Shown here: in pieces, positions 1-9,967 of the stretch
How positions within the stretch are numbered: position 1 is the first letter of the stretch
How the letters are laid out: each line of letters begins with the position of its first letter
Origin: Simplicispira hankyongi
GTDB taxonomy: Bacteria; Pseudomonadota; Gammaproteobacteria; Burkholderiales; Burkholderiaceae_C
Assembly (NCBI RefSeq): GCF_003570885.1
Contig: NZ_QXJC01000001.1
Location: 248,001-312,000, forward strand
DNA length: 64,000 nucleotides
Reading direction: 5' to 3'
Notes under the pieces: generated by a model
The model's database searches: none
The model's input: only the letters and a program-made list of their open reading frames with translations
What the model was told of the DNA's origin: nothing
Position numbers and translations under genes: made by a program

Positions 1-1414
1 CGATGACGTGACCATCCAGGTGCTGACGCAGGCGCGCGAGCCCCTGATTGCACGCACGTTCGAGTCACTCCAAGGTGCACCGCGCGCCATCGTGCACCTC
101 TACAACGCAGTCGCGCCCGTGATGCGTACCGTGGTGCTGGGTATGGACGAGGATGAGATCGTGTCGCTGGCGACCACCCATGCGGCGATGTTCAATGCAT
201 TCGCCGCCCGCCAGCCGCATACCCGCTGGACGTTCCAGTATTCGCCGGAAATGTTCTCGGGCACCGACCTCGCGTTTTCCAAGCGGGTGGTCGATGCGGT
301 GACCGCCGTGTGGAACGCAGGCCCCGAGCACAAGTGCATCGTCAACCTGCCTTCGACGGTTGAGCACTCGACGCCCAATATCTTTGCCGACATGATCGAA
401 TGGATGCACCGCCATCTCGCGCGCCGCGATGGCATTGTGCTGTCGGTGCATCCGCACAACGACCGGGGCACTGGCACGGCCGCGGGCGAATTTGCCCTGA
501 TGGCGGGCGCCGACCGCATTGAAGGCTGCCTGTTTGGCAATGGCGAGCGCACCGGCAATCTGGACCTGGTGAACGTGGCGCTCAATCTCTACACGCAGGG
601 TGTATCGCCTGAACTCGATTTTTCCAATATCGACGAAATCCGTGCGACGGTGGAACACTGCAACCAGATTGCCGTGCACCCGCGGCACCCCTATGCAGGC
701 GATCTGGTCTATACCTCGTTTTCGGGCTCGCACCAGGACGCGATCAAGAAGGCGTTTGCGGCGCGGCGCGATGGCGATGTCTGGGACATGCCCTATCTGC
801 CCATCGACCCCAAGGACGTTGGCCGCAGCTACGAGGCGGTCATCCGCGTCAACAGCCAGTCGGGCAAGGGCGGTATGGCCTACCTGCTGGAGAGCGAATA
901 CGGCATCGAAATGCCCCGGCGCCTGCAAATTGAATTCATGCAGGTGGTGCAGCGTGTGATGGACGTGGCCGGCACAGAGTTGTCTGCGGCCGATCTCTAC
1001 GCCTTGTTTGAGCGAGAGTACGGCTTGGCTACCGTGCAAACGCTCTCAAGCCGCGTGCTTGAGGCGCAGGCCAATGCTTCGGTGCGCCTGCGCGGCCAGT
1101 TGCACTGGGGCGGGGCGCTGGTTAACGTGGACGGGCAGGGCAATGGCCCGATAGACGCCTTCATTCAAGCCTTGCAAGCGGCCACGGGCCAACGCATTCG
1201 CGTGATTGACTACCACCAGCATGCCATCGGAGCCGGCGCCGATGCCAAGGCAGTCGCCTATCTTGAACTGCGCGTGAACGAGACCCAAACCCTGTTTGGC
1301 GTGGGCATGGACGCCGATGTCATTTCTGCTGCCCTCAAGGCCATCGTCTCGGGCCTGGAGCGCGCCACGGCGCAGGGGGCACAACGTGCACAATGCGCGG
1401 TTGCGCCAGCCTGA
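1..1414 (+). CDS. leuA: 2-isopropylmalate synthase, long subclass (5' end outside window)
   Basis: Condenses acetyl-CoA with 2-ketoisovalerate, the first committed step of leucine synthesis, in the cytosol. The frame is already open at the left edge (two Asp codons precede the first possible GTG at 8), so roughly the first 100 residues, with the DTTLRDG active-site strand, are missing. Visible are the metal-binding HPHND motif, GNGERTGN, the end of the TIM barrel and a C-terminal regulatory dimer domain ending at a TGA. The sequence style (LPSTVEHSTPN, HPRHPYAGD) fits the long, about 560-residue subclass, unlike the 512-residue enzyme encoded 51 bp downstream. Two different synthase subclasses thus sit side by side. 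Function is sure at family level; which one carries leucine flux is not visible. Confidence 0.93.
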   Translation, partial: DDVTIQVLTQAREPLIARTFESLQGAPRAIVHLYNAVAPVMRTVVLGMDEDEIVSLATTHAAMFNAFAARQPHTRWTFQYSPEMFSGTDLAFSKRVVDAVTAVWNAGPEHKCIVNLPSTVEHSTPNIFADMIEWMHRHLARRDGIVLSVHPHNDRGTGTAAGEFALMAGADRIEGCLFGNGERTGNLDLVNVALNLYTQGVSPELDFSNIDEIRATVEHCNQIAVHPRHPYAGDLVYTSFSGSHQDAIKKAFAARRDGDVWDMPYLPIDPKDVGRSYEAVIRVNSQSGKGGMAYLLESEYGIEMPRRLQIEFMQVVQRVMDVAGTELSAADLYALFEREYGLATVQTLSSRVLEAQANASVRLRGQLHWGGALVNVDGQGNGPIDAFIQALQAATGQRIRVIDYHQHAIGAGADAKAVAYLELRVNETQTLFGVGMDADVISAALKAIVSGLERATAQGAQRAQCAVAPA

Positions 1415-1465
1415 CACAGCACGCCCACCTACAACATTAAGCAACCACCATTTTCGGAGAGCACG

Positions 1466-3004
1466 ATGACAGACAAACTCATCATTTTCGACACCACCTT
1501 GCGCGACGGCGAGCAGTCGCCCGGCGCCTCCATGACGCGCGATGAGAAGCTGCGCATCGCACGCCAACTTGAGCGCCTGAAGGTTGATGTCATCGAAGCG
1601 GGTTTCGCGGCCAGCTCCAACGGCGACTTCGAAGCCGTCCAACTCATCGCCAACAACATCCAGGATTCGACCATCTGCTCGCTCTCGCGCGCCAACGACC
1701 GCGATATCTCGCGCGCTGCCGAAGCCTTGAAAGGCGCCAACCGTGCCCGCATCCACACCTTCATTGCGACGAGCCCGCTGCACATGGAGAAGAAGCTGCG
1801 CATGACGCCCGAGCAGGTGCTGGAGCAGGCGACGCAATCCGTGCGCTTTGCCCGCAACCTGTGCGGAGACATCGAATTCAGCCCGGAAGATGGCTACCGC
1901 AGCGAGATGGACTTTCTCTGCCGTGTCATTGAGGCGGTGATTCGTGAGGGCGCGACCACTATCAACGTGCCCGATACCGTGGGCTATGCCATCCCTGAGC
2001 TGTACGGCAACTTCATCAAAACCCTGCGCGAGCGTGTGCCCAACAGCGACAAGGCTATCTGGTCGGTGCATTGCCACAACGATCTGGGCATGGCAGTGGC
2101 CAATTCCCTTGCCGGCGTCAAGATCGGCGGCGCGCGCCAGGTCGAATGCACCATCAACGGTCTGGGCGAGCGTGCCGGCAATTGCTCGCTTGAGGAAGTC
2201 GTCATGGCGGTGAAAACGCGCAAGGACTACTTTGGCCTCGAAGTAGGTATCGACACGCGGCATATCTTGGCGGCCAGCCGCATGGTGAGCCAGACCACCG
2301 GTTTCGTTGTGCAGCCGAACAAGGCCGTGGTCGGGGCGAACGCTTTTGCGCACGCCAGCGGTATTCACCAAGATGGCGTGCTCAAGGCGCGCGATACCTA
2401 CGAAATCATGCGCGCCGAGGACGTGGGCTGGAGCGCCAACAAGATCATTCTGGGCAAATTGAGCGGCCGCAACGCTTTCAAACAGCGCCTGCAGGAACTT
2501 GGCGTGAGCCTGGAGAGCGAAGCGGATACCAACGCAGCATTTGCCCGCTTCAAGGAACTGGCCGACCGCAAGAGCGAGATCTTCGATGAAGACATCCTGG
2601 CGCTGGTGAGCGACGAGAGCGTCTCCAACCACGGGGAAGAGTACGTATTTGTGTCTCTCACTCAGCACAGTGAAACCGGCGAGCGGCCCCATGCAAGCAT
2701 TGTGTTTACGGCTTCCGGCAAGGAAATCAAGGGCGAGTCGGACGGCAATGGCCCGGTAGATGCCTCGCTCAAAGCCATTGAACAGCATGCGAAAAGTGGG
2801 GCCGAAATGGTGCTGTACTCGGTGAATGCCATCAGCGGTTCGACCGAAAGCCAGGGCGAGGTGACGGTGCGCCTGCAGAGCAGCGGCCGTGTGGTCAATG
2901 GTGTGGGCGCGGATCCAGACATCGTCGTCGCGTCAGCCAAGGCCTACATCAGTGCACTCAACAAGCTGCACAGCAAGGCAGAAAAAGTCGCTGCCCAGGG
3001 CTAG
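1466..3004 (+). CDS. leuA: 2-isopropylmalate synthase, 512-residue class
   Basis: Same reaction as the upstream gene but the shorter bacterial class. Residues 9-17 carry the catalytic DTTLRDGEQ strand, H202 and H204 in VHCHND bind the divalent metal, and NGLGERAGN follows. The last ~130 residues form the LeuA allosteric domain ([26 protein letters not shown] style) that usually mediates leucine feedback. Length equals that of full enzymes, so the gene is intact. The ATG follows a GGAG ribosome site (TTCGGAGAGCACG). A strong intrinsic terminator lies about 45 bp after the stop. In related genomes this class is often linked to psd and pssA; here psd is some 31 kb away, so that linkage is not kept. 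Confidence 0.96.
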   Translation: MTDKLIIFDTTLRDGEQSPGASMTRDEKLRIARQLERLKVDVIEAGFAASSNGDFEAVQLIANNIQDSTICSLSRANDRDISRAAEALKGANRARIHTFIATSPLHMEKKLRMTPEQVLEQATQSVRFARNLCGDIEFSPEDGYRSEMDFLCRVIEAVIREGATTINVPDTVGYAIPELYGNFIKTLRERVPNSDKAIWSVHCHNDLGMAVANSLAGVKIGGARQVECTINGLGERAGNCSLEEVVMAVKTRKDYFGLEVGIDTRHILAASRMVSQTTGFVVQPNKAVVGANAFAHASGIHQDGVLKARDTYEIMRAEDVGWSANKIILGKLSGRNAFKQRLQELGVSLESEADTNAAFARFKELADRKSEIFDEDILALVSDESVSNHGEEYVFVSLTQHSETGERPHASIVFTASGKEIKGESDGNGPVDASLKAIEQHAKSGAEMVLYSVNAISGSTESQGEVTVRLQSSGRVVNGVGADPDIVVASAKAYISALNKLHSKAEKVAAQG

Positions 3005-3048
3005 GCGCTCCCGCGCCGTGTTGATTTCAAGCAACTTCTGCAAAACAG

Positions 3049-3079
3049 CATGCAAGACATTGATCTTGCATGTTTTTTT
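3049..3079 (+). terminator. Intrinsic terminator after leuA
   Basis: A perfect 9-bp stem (CATGCAAGA / TCTTGCATG) with a 6-nt loop is followed directly by seven T residues. It ends the leucine synthase transcript and isolates the endopeptidase gene downstream. Confidence 0.9.
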
Positions 3080-3094
3080 ATGAGTAGCTACACT

Positions 3095-3110
3095 CCTACA
3101 CCGTTGTAGG
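3095..3110 (+). promoter_or_regulatory. Short inverted repeat ahead of the endopeptidase gene
   Basis: CCTACA-CCGT-TGTAGG is a perfect 6-bp inverted repeat ending 5 nt before the GGAG ribosome site of the next gene. It could be an operator or a leader hairpin. No function can be assigned from sequence alone. Confidence 0.35.
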
Positions 3111-3126
3111 TATTTGGAGACATCCC

Positions 3127-4209
3127 GTGAATTTTCGCCGCCTGTGTGCCACCTTTTCTCCAATTTGCAGGGGCTTTTTCATTGTCGCGCTGGGCGTGGC
3201 CTTGGCGGCGCCCGCGGCCGATGCTGCGCAGCGCAAACACCCAGCAAAAAAATCGGTCGCCACTGCCAAGCGCACAGCCACTGTGGCCAAGGTATCGGTG
3301 CGCAAGCATAAGTCTTCTCACGTGGTGCGCACCTCAGCGCATTCTGTGCACAAACCCCGTGTTGCCGCCGCAGTCGTCAATGCACGCCCTTCTTTTGGTG
3401 AAATGGCCGGCCTGCACGCGGTGGAGGGTCCGTTGGACCTCAAGTCCAGCGTGGCGCTGGTGATCGACCAAGATACCAAGGAAGTCCTGCTCAGCAAGAA
3501 CGACCACGCGGTGTTGCCCATTGCCTCACTGACCAAGCTGATGACGGGTTTGATCATCAGCCAGGCGCGGTTGCCGATGGCTGAGCCCATCACCATCACC
3601 CAGGACGACGTCGATACCGAAAAGAACAGCCGTTCGCGCCTGGCTGTAGGCACCACCCTCAGCCGCCGCGAAATGCTGCACCTGGCATTGATGTCGAGCG
3701 AGAATCGGGCTGCGCATGCGCTCGGTCGCACTTATCCAGGAGGGTTGCCAGCGTTTGTCGCCCTAATGAACGCCAAGGCGCGGCTGCTCGGCATGACCAA
3801 CACACGCTACGTGGAACCTACGGGTCTCTCAAGCCAGAACCAGTCGAGCGCGCGTGACTTGGCTGCTTTGGTGAATGTTGCCTACGGCGACCCGTTGCTC
3901 CGGGAATTCACAACCTCGCCTGGCTATGAGGTGGCTGTCGGCCACCGCATGCTGCAGTACAACAATACCAATCGCCTGGTGAAGAACCCGGAGTGGGACA
4001 TCGGCCTGCAAAAGACGGGCTATATCACAGAGGCTGGGCGTTGCATGGTCTTGCAGACGCAGATCGCAGGCCGCAAGCTCATTATGGTGTTTCTGGATTC
4101 GGCTGGTAAATTGAGCCGCATTGCCGACGCCGAGCGTGTGCGCTCCTGGGTAGAAGCGACCCCGAAGCTTGCCGCCGGTCTCCACCATTTGCAAACAATC
4201 AAGGGCTGA
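3127..4209 (+). CDS. pbpG: D-alanyl-D-alanine endopeptidase, PBP7 type
   Basis: Periplasmic penicillin-binding protein of the S11 family that cleaves D-Ala cross-links in peptidoglycan during wall remodelling. The GTG start has GGAG 7 nt upstream. A hydrophobic signal segment (residues 17-34, ending AADA) is followed by a Lys/Ala/Val-rich linker to about residue 80. The catalytic triad motifs are all present: SxxK as S134-L-T-K137, SxN as S191-E-N193, and K296-T-G298. There is no clear C-terminal amphipathic membrane anchor, which fits PBP7 rather than PBP5/6. Flanked by a terminator upstream and a convergent regulator gene downstream, it appears to be transcribed alone. Confidence 0.93.
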   Translation: MNFRRLCATFSPICRGFFIVALGVALAAPAADAAQRKHPAKKSVATAKRTATVAKVSVRKHKSSHVVRTSAHSVHKPRVAAAVVNARPSFGEMAGLHAVEGPLDLKSSVALVIDQDTKEVLLSKNDHAVLPIASLTKLMTGLIISQARLPMAEPITITQDDVDTEKNSRSRLAVGTTLSRREMLHLALMSSENRAAHALGRTYPGGLPAFVALMNAKARLLGMTNTRYVEPTGLSSQNQSSARDLAALVNVAYGDPLLREFTTSPGYEVAVGHRMLQYNNTNRLVKNPEWDIGLQKTGYITEAGRCMVLQTQIAGRKLIMVFLDSAGKLSRIADAERVRSWVEATPKLAAGLHHLQTIKG

Positions 4210-4270
4210 GTGCGTGGCGTGTGCCGAGGCAGGCGCTTTCTGGTACGCAGTGGATTTCAAAGGCGGCGGT

Positions 4271-5065
4271 TTACGCAGGCGATTCGCCTTCTTTCAAGTA
4301 GCCCAGAGCCATCGAAATTTCTCGGACTGTAGCTTCCAGCTTGGGAAGCCAGGCATCGTCAAGCCGATCGGCGGGCGCCGAAATTGACAGCCCTGCCACC
4401 AGTTTGCCTTGATCATCACGGATGCCAGCTGCCATGCAGCGCACGCCGAGCTCCAGTTCCTCGTTGTCGCGGGCAACGCCAGTTTTGCGCGCCTGGGCCA
4501 GCTCACGCTCCAGGTCTGGAAGGCGCGTCAGGCTGTTGCGGGTATTGCCGGCAAGACCCGTGCGGGTCGCATAGGCGCGTACACGGGATGCCTCATCGGC
4601 CGCGAGAAACAACTTACCCGTAGAAGTAAGGTGCAGCGGTGCGCGCCCTCCAATGGCACGCACCACCTGCATACCCGAGCGCTCGCTATAGGCGCGCTCC
4701 ACATAGATAATCTCGTCCCCCTGGCGCAGGCTGAGGTTGACTGGCTGTTGTATGAGGCGATGCAACTCACGCATGGGAACGAGCGCTGCATCGCGCACAT
4801 TCAGGCGCGTTTTAACCACATTGCCAAGTTCCAGCAGACGCATTCCTAGACGGTAGCTGCCAGCTTCCGGGCGATCGACAAAACGGCCAATAGTCAGATC
4901 ATTGAGAAGGCGGTGTGCCGTGGAAGGGTGCAGGCCTGTGCGCTCACTAATTTCCTTGAGGGAGACGGTTTCCTCATGGCCTGCGAGTATGTCGATTAGT
5001 GCAAACACGCGCTCTAGAACCTGAACACTCGGCTTTGGAGGTGCAGAAAGAGGGCTTTTTTTCAT
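4271..5065 (-). CDS. IclR-family transcriptional regulator
   Basis: DNA-binding regulator with an N-terminal winged helix-turn-helix (VSLKEISERTGLHPSTAHRLL, about residues 35-55) and a C-terminal IclR effector domain (ARDNEELELGVRCMAAGIRD, then GLSIS). I chose the ATG giving MKKSPLSAPP; a GTG 15 nt further upstream is also possible and neither has a good ribosome site. Length (264 aa) is normal. It is convergent with the endopeptidase gene and faces the N-degron transferase pair, neither an obvious target. IclR proteins usually control catabolic genes, so its target may lie elsewhere. Effector unknown. Confidence 0.9.
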   Translation of the reverse strand: MKKSPLSAPPKPSVQVLERVFALIDILAGHEETVSLKEISERTGLHPSTAHRLLNDLTIGRFVDRPEAGSYRLGMRLLELGNVVKTRLNVRDAALVPMRELHRLIQQPVNLSLRQGDEIIYVERAYSERSGMQVVRAIGGRAPLHLTSTGKLFLAADEASRVRAYATRTGLAGNTRNSLTRLPDLERELAQARKTGVARDNEELELGVRCMAAGIRDDQGKLVAGLSISAPADRLDDAWLPKLEATVREISMALGYLKEGESPA

Positions 5066-5123
5066 GGCAACGGTATCCACAGTGCGGTGGAATATTTTAC
5101 CTTGTGAAAAAAAGAAGTGCCGG

Positions 5124-5870
5124 CTAGGTTCGGATCTCCATGGTTTGCCAATGGCCGTTCACCAGAATTTCGTGGGGAACAAAGCGCGCCTTGTACCGCA
5201 TTTTTCGGCTTTCCTGGATCCAATAGCCAAGGTAGACGTGCGACAGGCCCAGTGCCCGTGCCTGCTCGATTTGCCAAAGGATGGCGTAGGTTCCCAGATT
5301 GCACCCAGGCGCGGGATCGTAGAAGGTGTATACAGCGGAAAGGCCATCGTCGAGTACGTCCAGGATGCAGACCATCACCAGCCGGCCAGGGGTAGCGAGG
5401 GTGTCGGCTTCGCGAAACTCCACCAGCCGTGAATTGACGCGGCTTTGCAGCAAAAACTGTGTGTACTGCTCGACGCTGTCGTGGTCCATGCCCCCGCCGC
5501 TATGGCGGCCCGTCTGGTAGCGCAGGTACAGTTGGTAGTGTTCCGCGTCGAAGCTTGGCTGAAGCACGCGCGCCTGAAGGTGCTGGTGGCGGGCGCGCGC
5601 ACGGCGCTGGCTCCGGTCAGGTTTGAATTTCGAGGCAAGCACCCGCAAGGCAATGCAGGCGTGGCAGCCATCGCAATAGGGCCGGTAGGTGAACATGCCG
5701 CTGCGCCTGAAGCCCTGTGCGACCAGCGCTGAATAGCTGTCGCTGCGCACCAGGTGGCTTGGGGTGGCCACTTGGGAACGCGCCTCGCGCCCCGGCAGGT
5801 AGCTGCACGCATAAGGCGCCGTGGCATAAAACTGCAGCGTCTGGAAGGGAAGTTCGTTGAGTTGCGTCAT
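5124..5870 (-). CDS. bpt: Aspartate/glutamate leucyltransferase (Bpt)
   Basis: Transfers leucine from Leu-tRNA to proteins with N-terminal Asp or Glu, marking them for ClpS/ClpAP (bacterial N-end rule). Visible hallmarks are the N-terminal Cys-containing block with [14 protein letters not shown], then [24 protein letters not shown] (cysteines as in the ATE/Bpt N-terminal domain), and a GNAT-like C-terminal domain with VYTFYDP and YLGYWIQES. 248 aa, normal length. The start ATG overlaps the aat stop by 4 nt (ATGA), so the two are translationally coupled; an in-frame extension upstream would run into aat and was rejected. Confidence 0.95.
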   Translation of the reverse strand: MTQLNELPFQTLQFYATAPYACSYLPGREARSQVATPSHLVRSDSYSALVAQGFRRSGMFTYRPYCDGCHACIALRVLASKFKPDRSQRRARARHQHLQARVLQPSFDAEHYQLYLRYQTGRHSGGGMDHDSVEQYTQFLLQSRVNSRLVEFREADTLATPGRLVMVCILDVLDDGLSAVYTFYDPAPGCNLGTYAILWQIEQARALGLSHVYLGYWIQESRKMRYKARFVPHEILVNGHWQTMEIRT

Positions 5871-6616
5871 CCGGATGCGGGCGCAAGGCGAAGGATTTCG
5901 TCCCAGTATAGAGGCTTGAATAACCATTCCACAGGCGCTTGCTGGCAAGCCAATGCCACCTGCACTGTGAATTGCGTGCGCGGCACCTCGTGTGCTCCAA
6001 GTCGCGCCAGATGGGGCGTATTTTGCTGGCAGTCGATACGTTCAATACCCTGGTGGCGGCACAGCGCCACCAATGCGGCGAGCGCAATCTTGGAGGCGTC
6101 TGGTTGCAGGGAAAACATCGATTCACCAAACACTGCGTGCCCAATGGCCACACAGTAAAGGCCACCGATGCGCTGGCCATCGATCCAGGTCTCGATGCTG
6201 TGGGCGATGCCGGCCTGGTGCAGTCGGATGTAGGCCTCGATCATGTCCTCACCAATCCAGGTGCCCGCTTGCCCCGCCCGCGGTACCTGCGAACATGCTG
6301 TGATGACGCCAGCGAAATCGTGATCGATACGAATCTCGCAGCTCGCATCGGCGCGAAACCTCTGCAGCGTCTGGCGCAGCGACCGGTGCACGCGAAACTG
6401 CGCCACCTGGAGCACCATGCGCGGGTCTGGCGACCACCACAGAATGGGCTGGCCCTCGGAGTACCACGGGAAAATTCCCGAGCGGTAGGCCGTGCTGAGG
6501 TTCTCAACCGAAAGTGAACCGCCGGCGGCGAGCAAACCTGGCGCGGGGCTCGAAGTGTCCCAGGCGCCAGAGACTGCGGGAAATGGATCGTTGGGGCCTA
6601 GCCAGGGAAGTGTCAC
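5867..6616 (-). CDS. aat: Leucyl/phenylalanyl-tRNA-protein transferase
   Basis: Adds Leu or Phe from aminoacyl-tRNA to proteins with N-terminal Lys or Arg, the other branch of the bacterial N-end rule. The family signatures are clear: [24 protein letters not shown] near the N terminus, [52 protein letters not shown] and FGESMFS. 249 aa, complete. It is the promoter-proximal gene of a two-gene operon with bpt. The 177-bp gap upstream of its start would hold the promoter; I saw no convincing -35/-10 pair there. Confidence 0.96.
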   Translation of the reverse strand: MTLPWLGPNDPFPAVSGAWDTSSPAPGLLAAGGSLSVENLSTAYRSGIFPWYSEGQPILWWSPDPRMVLQVAQFRVHRSLRQTLQRFRADASCEIRIDHDFAGVITACSQVPRAGQAGTWIGEDMIEAYIRLHQAGIAHSIETWIDGQRIGGLYCVAIGHAVFGESMFSLQPDASKIALAALVALCRHQGIERIDCQQNTPHLARLGAHEVPRTQFTVQVALACQQAPVEWLFKPLYWDEILRLAPASG

Positions 6617-6793
6617 GGAGCGTATCTATGAATCATGCGGTGCATGCATCGTAGCGGGGATGGTGCCCATCAAAAAAGGAATCGGCGATTGGCAGGCCCC
6701 AGGCCCCTTTCGGATTGGCAGGCGGCGTCGCGCAACCCGCTGGGTTCGATCGCATTGGGCGCATTTCAATTGCCAATCAGGTTCATTGACTGC

Positions 6794-7567
6794 TCATTGC
6801 GTTCGCCCGACAGCCGAGCCAAGCACCCTGGATCCAACCAAAGCACATGCCGCCAAAGCCCAGACAATCACCGCGCCAGACGGCAGGTCGAACAATGCAG
6901 AAAGCGCTAGCCCGATCGCGTAACCGAGAGCACCTATCCCATACGCAATGCGGTGGCGATTGCGTCCCCGATACGCGCGGGTCGCCAATGCTGGAATGAT
7001 GAGACTGGAGAACACCAAGTACACCCCAACCAACTGCACTGAGGCAGTCACCGCGAGCGCAAATACCCCGTAGAACCCGAAACGACCAAACCTCTGGACC
7101 AGCCCGAGCCACATTGCCAGCAGAAGCAGCGCTGACACGCCCGCAAGCCACACGAGTTGTGTCGTGTTGACCCAGAGGATTTGCCCGACCAGCAGGTCCT
7201 TTAAATGTTCGCCGCCGTGCGGGTTGCTCGACAGCATCAGGATGCCGGCGCAGGCAGCGAGGATGAACATCACGCCAATCAGCGCTTCCTGCTGCTCGGG
7301 CGCGCGCCGTTCGGTCCACGTGAGCAGCCAAGCACCGAGCAAGGCCGCACATACCGCTGCCACCTGTACTGCGATGCCACCTTCGGGCATGCCCAGTGCG
7401 TCGGCGGCGATGACCCCCAGCCCTGCGATCTGTGCGATGGCGAGGTCGATGAAGACGATGCCACGGTCCAGTACCTGGGTGCCTAGAGGGACATGGGTTG
7501 CAAGCACCAGCAGACCGGCGATCAGTGCGGGGGCCAGGATGCCCCAGTCGAGTGCGCTCCAGCTCAT
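6794..7567 (-). CDS. Metal ABC transporter permease (ZnuB/TroC type)
   Basis: Inner-membrane permease of the ABC-3 family for divalent metals, most likely zinc or manganese. About eight hydrophobic segments, with the family pattern RGIVFIDLAIAQIAGLG early and VQLVGVYLVFSSLIIPALATR late. The start giving MSWSALDWG overlaps the stop of the binding-protein gene by 4 nt (ATGA), so a 44-residue in-frame extension was rejected. 257 aa, normal. It is the last gene of the group. No ATP-binding subunit gene occurs in the group or elsewhere in this window with matching type, so the importer must borrow an ATPase encoded elsewhere. Confidence 0.9.
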   Translation of the reverse strand: MSWSALDWGILAPALIAGLLVLATHVPLGTQVLDRGIVFIDLAIAQIAGLGVIAADALGMPEGGIAVQVAAVCAALLGAWLLTWTERRAPEQQEALIGVMFILAACAGILMLSSNPHGGEHLKDLLVGQILWVNTTQLVWLAGVSALLLLAMWLGLVQRFGRFGFYGVFALAVTASVQLVGVYLVFSSLIIPALATRAYRGRNRHRIAYGIGALGYAIGLALSALFDLPSGAVIVWALAACALVGSRVLGSAVGRTQ

Positions 7568-8478
7568 GGCTTGCCCAGCCCAGCCAGTAGCCGCGTCACG
7601 GTATCGTCGAACAGACCGAACAGGTCCTTGGCACCATCCGTGCCGCCCACCGTGAACGGGATTTTCACTACCGGGATGCCAGCGTTCTTGCTCAGCCATT
7701 CGGAGGGCCGCGGGTCCTGGTACGCGGAGTACAGCACCATGCGCGCAGGAGTTGCCTTCAAGGTGGAGAGCACTTCTTGCAGATGTGACGCCGTGGGTTC
7801 AACCCCCGGCTTGGGTTCCAGCACGGCGACTTCCTTCAGACCCAGCCAGTCGTACAGGTACACAAAGGCCTTGTGCTGGGAAACCACCGGGACGCCCCTG
7901 AGCGGCGCGGCACGTGTTGACCAGCGCGCCATCGCTTGTTGCCAGCGCTGACTGAAGTCGGCCTGCGCCTTCGCGTATTGGCCAGCGTTCGCCGCGTCGA
8001 CCTGCTGCAAACGGGCCGTGAGGGCAACTGCCACTTGAGCGATGTTGCGCGGGTCCGTCTGGATATGCGGGTTGCCGGCAGCGTGTACGTCCCCTTGCGA
8101 GCGGTCCAGCTGTGTCGGTATTTCGAGCTTGCGAACGTAGTCAGCGGCAGCGAAGTTGCCCGGTTGACCAGGTTGTATCTTGGCATTGCCCGACTGTTGC
8201 AACAGAACAGGAAGCCAGCCAATTTCCAGTTCTGCGCCGGTGCACACGACAAGATCGGCATTGCGCGCACGGGCGATCAGACTGGGCTTGGCCTGTATCT
8301 GATGCGGGTCTTGCCGTGCGTTGGTGGCGACCGATACGTCGACCAAGCTGCCGCCGAGTTCCTGGGCCAGTGCACCCCATTCGGGCTCGCAGGCGAAGAT
8401 GCGCAGCGCGGCTTGCGCGGGCGTAGCCAGCAGCACAAGAGGTGCGGCAAGGAGAGCGAGAAAAGTATGTCGATTCAT
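7564..8478 (-). CDS. Metal-binding periplasmic protein (ZnuA/TroA type)
   Basis: Periplasmic solute-binding protein of cluster A-I that captures a divalent metal for the adjacent permease. MNRHTFLALLAAPLVLLATPAQA is a standard signal peptide. Candidate ligands are the His of DPHQIQ, the His of GNPHIQTDP, the His of SQHKAF and the Asp of YQDPRP, the usual His3-Asp set. There is no His-rich loop of the kind many ZnuA proteins have. 304 aa. Start chosen for an AGGAA site about 11 nt upstream; a longer form would add a non-signal leader. Zinc is the favoured substrate, manganese possible. Confidence 0.9.
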   Translation of the reverse strand: MNRHTFLALLAAPLVLLATPAQAALRIFACEPEWGALAQELGGSLVDVSVATNARQDPHQIQAKPSLIARARNADLVVCTGAELEIGWLPVLLQQSGNAKIQPGQPGNFAAADYVRKLEIPTQLDRSQGDVHAAGNPHIQTDPRNIAQVAVALTARLQQVDAANAGQYAKAQADFSQRWQQAMARWSTRAAPLRGVPVVSQHKAFVYLYDWLGLKEVAVLEPKPGVEPTASHLQEVLSTLKATPARMVLYSAYQDPRPSEWLSKNAGIPVVKIPFTVGGTDGAKDLFGLFDDTVTRLLAGLGKP

Positions 8479-8506
8479 GATGCAGGGTTCCTGGTAATGA
8501 TGGGCT

Positions 8507-9892
8507 TCAGTAGCTGTGTGCACCGTGTGCGCCCAGGCTCATCTGGTACTGGAGGAAGATTTGGTTGTCGGGACGCCCTTCGCGTGAGCGGTCCTGTGCG
8601 AACTGCAGGCGAACACGCGAGAACTCGCTCGGGTTGTAGTCGAGCATCAAGGAGTTCTTGCGCGGCTGATAGCCACTGCCCATCAACGACAGGGCATTGA
8701 TGCCATAGTCCGGCGTGCCCGGGTTCAATCGCTCGGTGCGCAATCCAATGCGCCAGTTGGGCATGAACTGGTAGACACCCTGCACGTACCAGCCGGACTG
8801 AACGGCGCGGTACGCGCCCGTACTGTTGGAATTGCCCACGTCGTACACGAGACTTCCATCGCGCGTGCTGCGCAGGTATTCGCCTTGCAGTTTGAAGTTG
8901 GTGTGCGAGGCATTGCCGTCAGGCGCCCATTTCCAGACCCCATCAACGACCCAGACCCGGGTGCTGCCGCTGAACGCGTTGTTGACCAGGCTTCCGGCGG
9001 CGCTGGTTGCATTCAGCGCCTGGTCGGTGGCCTTTGCGTTGAGCACCGACAGACCGGCGCGCCAGTTGTGGCTGTCACCGATATCGCCCCCCGTATGTGC
9101 GCTCAGTGCCGTCATGCCCGCGCCATTTCGCCCCGTGTCGCTGCCTGGAAAGCTGCGCCCACGACCCAGCTCGGCACTGATTTCGATGTAACGGTCAGTG
9201 GGAGCCAGCCAGCTCAGTTGTACCCCATCGTCACCATATTGAGTGCCGAGCAGGGCCTGGTACGCCAGTGGGTTGTCGGTGAAATCCCAAGTATGCGAAT
9301 GCTGCGGGTTGAGGTAGCCAATACCTGAGAAGAACCGGCCGGCCTTCAGGGACACGCCATTGCCAAGCGATGTGGTCTGAACGTACGCCTCCTCGACCGA
9401 GACCGTGTTGTCCGCATGCAGGGAAATGTTCGCTGCACCGTGCAGCCACGGATCGACGTTTGCAGAAAACCCAAGCTCGGATTCGGCCAAGCTGAGCCCC
9501 CGCGTGCCCGGACCGACCTCAGCGTCCGCGGGCAACTGAAAACCGGTGATCGCGTAGCTTGCCGGATCCAGCGAGGTGCGGGTGTAGAGGCCAGACAGGA
9601 TCAGTGACATCGACGGATTGAAGGAGTTTGCACCGCCACCCGAGGTCGCCGGCACTGTCGCAGCGACGGATGCCGGGGGCTGCGCCACGGCAGCCTCTGG
9701 CTTGGGCGCTTGGGATGTGGCTCCCTCGGCCACCTTCAGCCGTTGTTCCAGTGCCTGAAGCCTTGCTTCATAGGCTGCGCGCATGGCCTCGATCTCCTGT
9801 CGAAGCGCGCTGATATCGGAGGGTGTGTCGGCCATGGCGCCCAATGGCGCGGCCAAGGCGAGCGCGATGCTCGCCAGAAAAGTCTTGTTCAC
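8507..9892 (-). CDS. Outer-membrane beta-barrel protein linked to metal uptake
   Basis: Predicted outer-membrane channel. Signal peptide NKTFLASIALALAAPLGAMA, then a short coiled-coil (ISALRQEIEAMRAAYEARLQALEQRL, residues ~25-50) of the kind that trimerises porins, a Pro/Ala linker, and ~350 residues of alternating beta-strand pattern (GVSLKAGRFFSGIGYLNPQHSH, WYVQGVYQFMPNWRIGLRTERL). It ends in S-Y, an aromatic C terminus as in barrel proteins. The GTG start has GGAG 9 nt upstream. It lies 28 bp before the metal-binding protein gene, so it probably brings the same metal across the outer membrane. Exact family not identified; it resembles OprP-like or DUF-type porins. Confidence 0.8.
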   Translation of the reverse strand: MNKTFLASIALALAAPLGAMADTPSDISALRQEIEAMRAAYEARLQALEQRLKVAEGATSQAPKPEAAVAQPPASVAATVPATSGGGANSFNPSMSLILSGLYTRTSLDPASYAITGFQLPADAEVGPGTRGLSLAESELGFSANVDPWLHGAANISLHADNTVSVEEAYVQTTSLGNGVSLKAGRFFSGIGYLNPQHSHTWDFTDNPLAYQALLGTQYGDDGVQLSWLAPTDRYIEISAELGRGRSFPGSDTGRNGAGMTALSAHTGGDIGDSHNWRAGLSVLNAKATDQALNATSAAGSLVNNAFSGSTRVWVVDGVWKWAPDGNASHTNFKLQGEYLRSTRDGSLVYDVGNSNSTGAYRAVQSGWYVQGVYQFMPNWRIGLRTERLNPGTPDYGINALSLMGSGYQPRKNSLMLDYNPSEFSRVRLQFAQDRSREGRPDNQIFLQYQMSLGAHGAHSY

Positions 9893-9967
9893 GGGTTCTT
9901 GCTCCAGCAATGGCTATGAAAGACGCACCGCCACGCGGGGCGCGGCTCGGGCGTCACGATTCAAAGA

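Noticed and set aside
6687-6723. Direct repeat GATTGGCAGGC twice, 26 nt apart, before aat
   Set aside because: Short and isolated; no regulator or promoter arrangement supports an operator.
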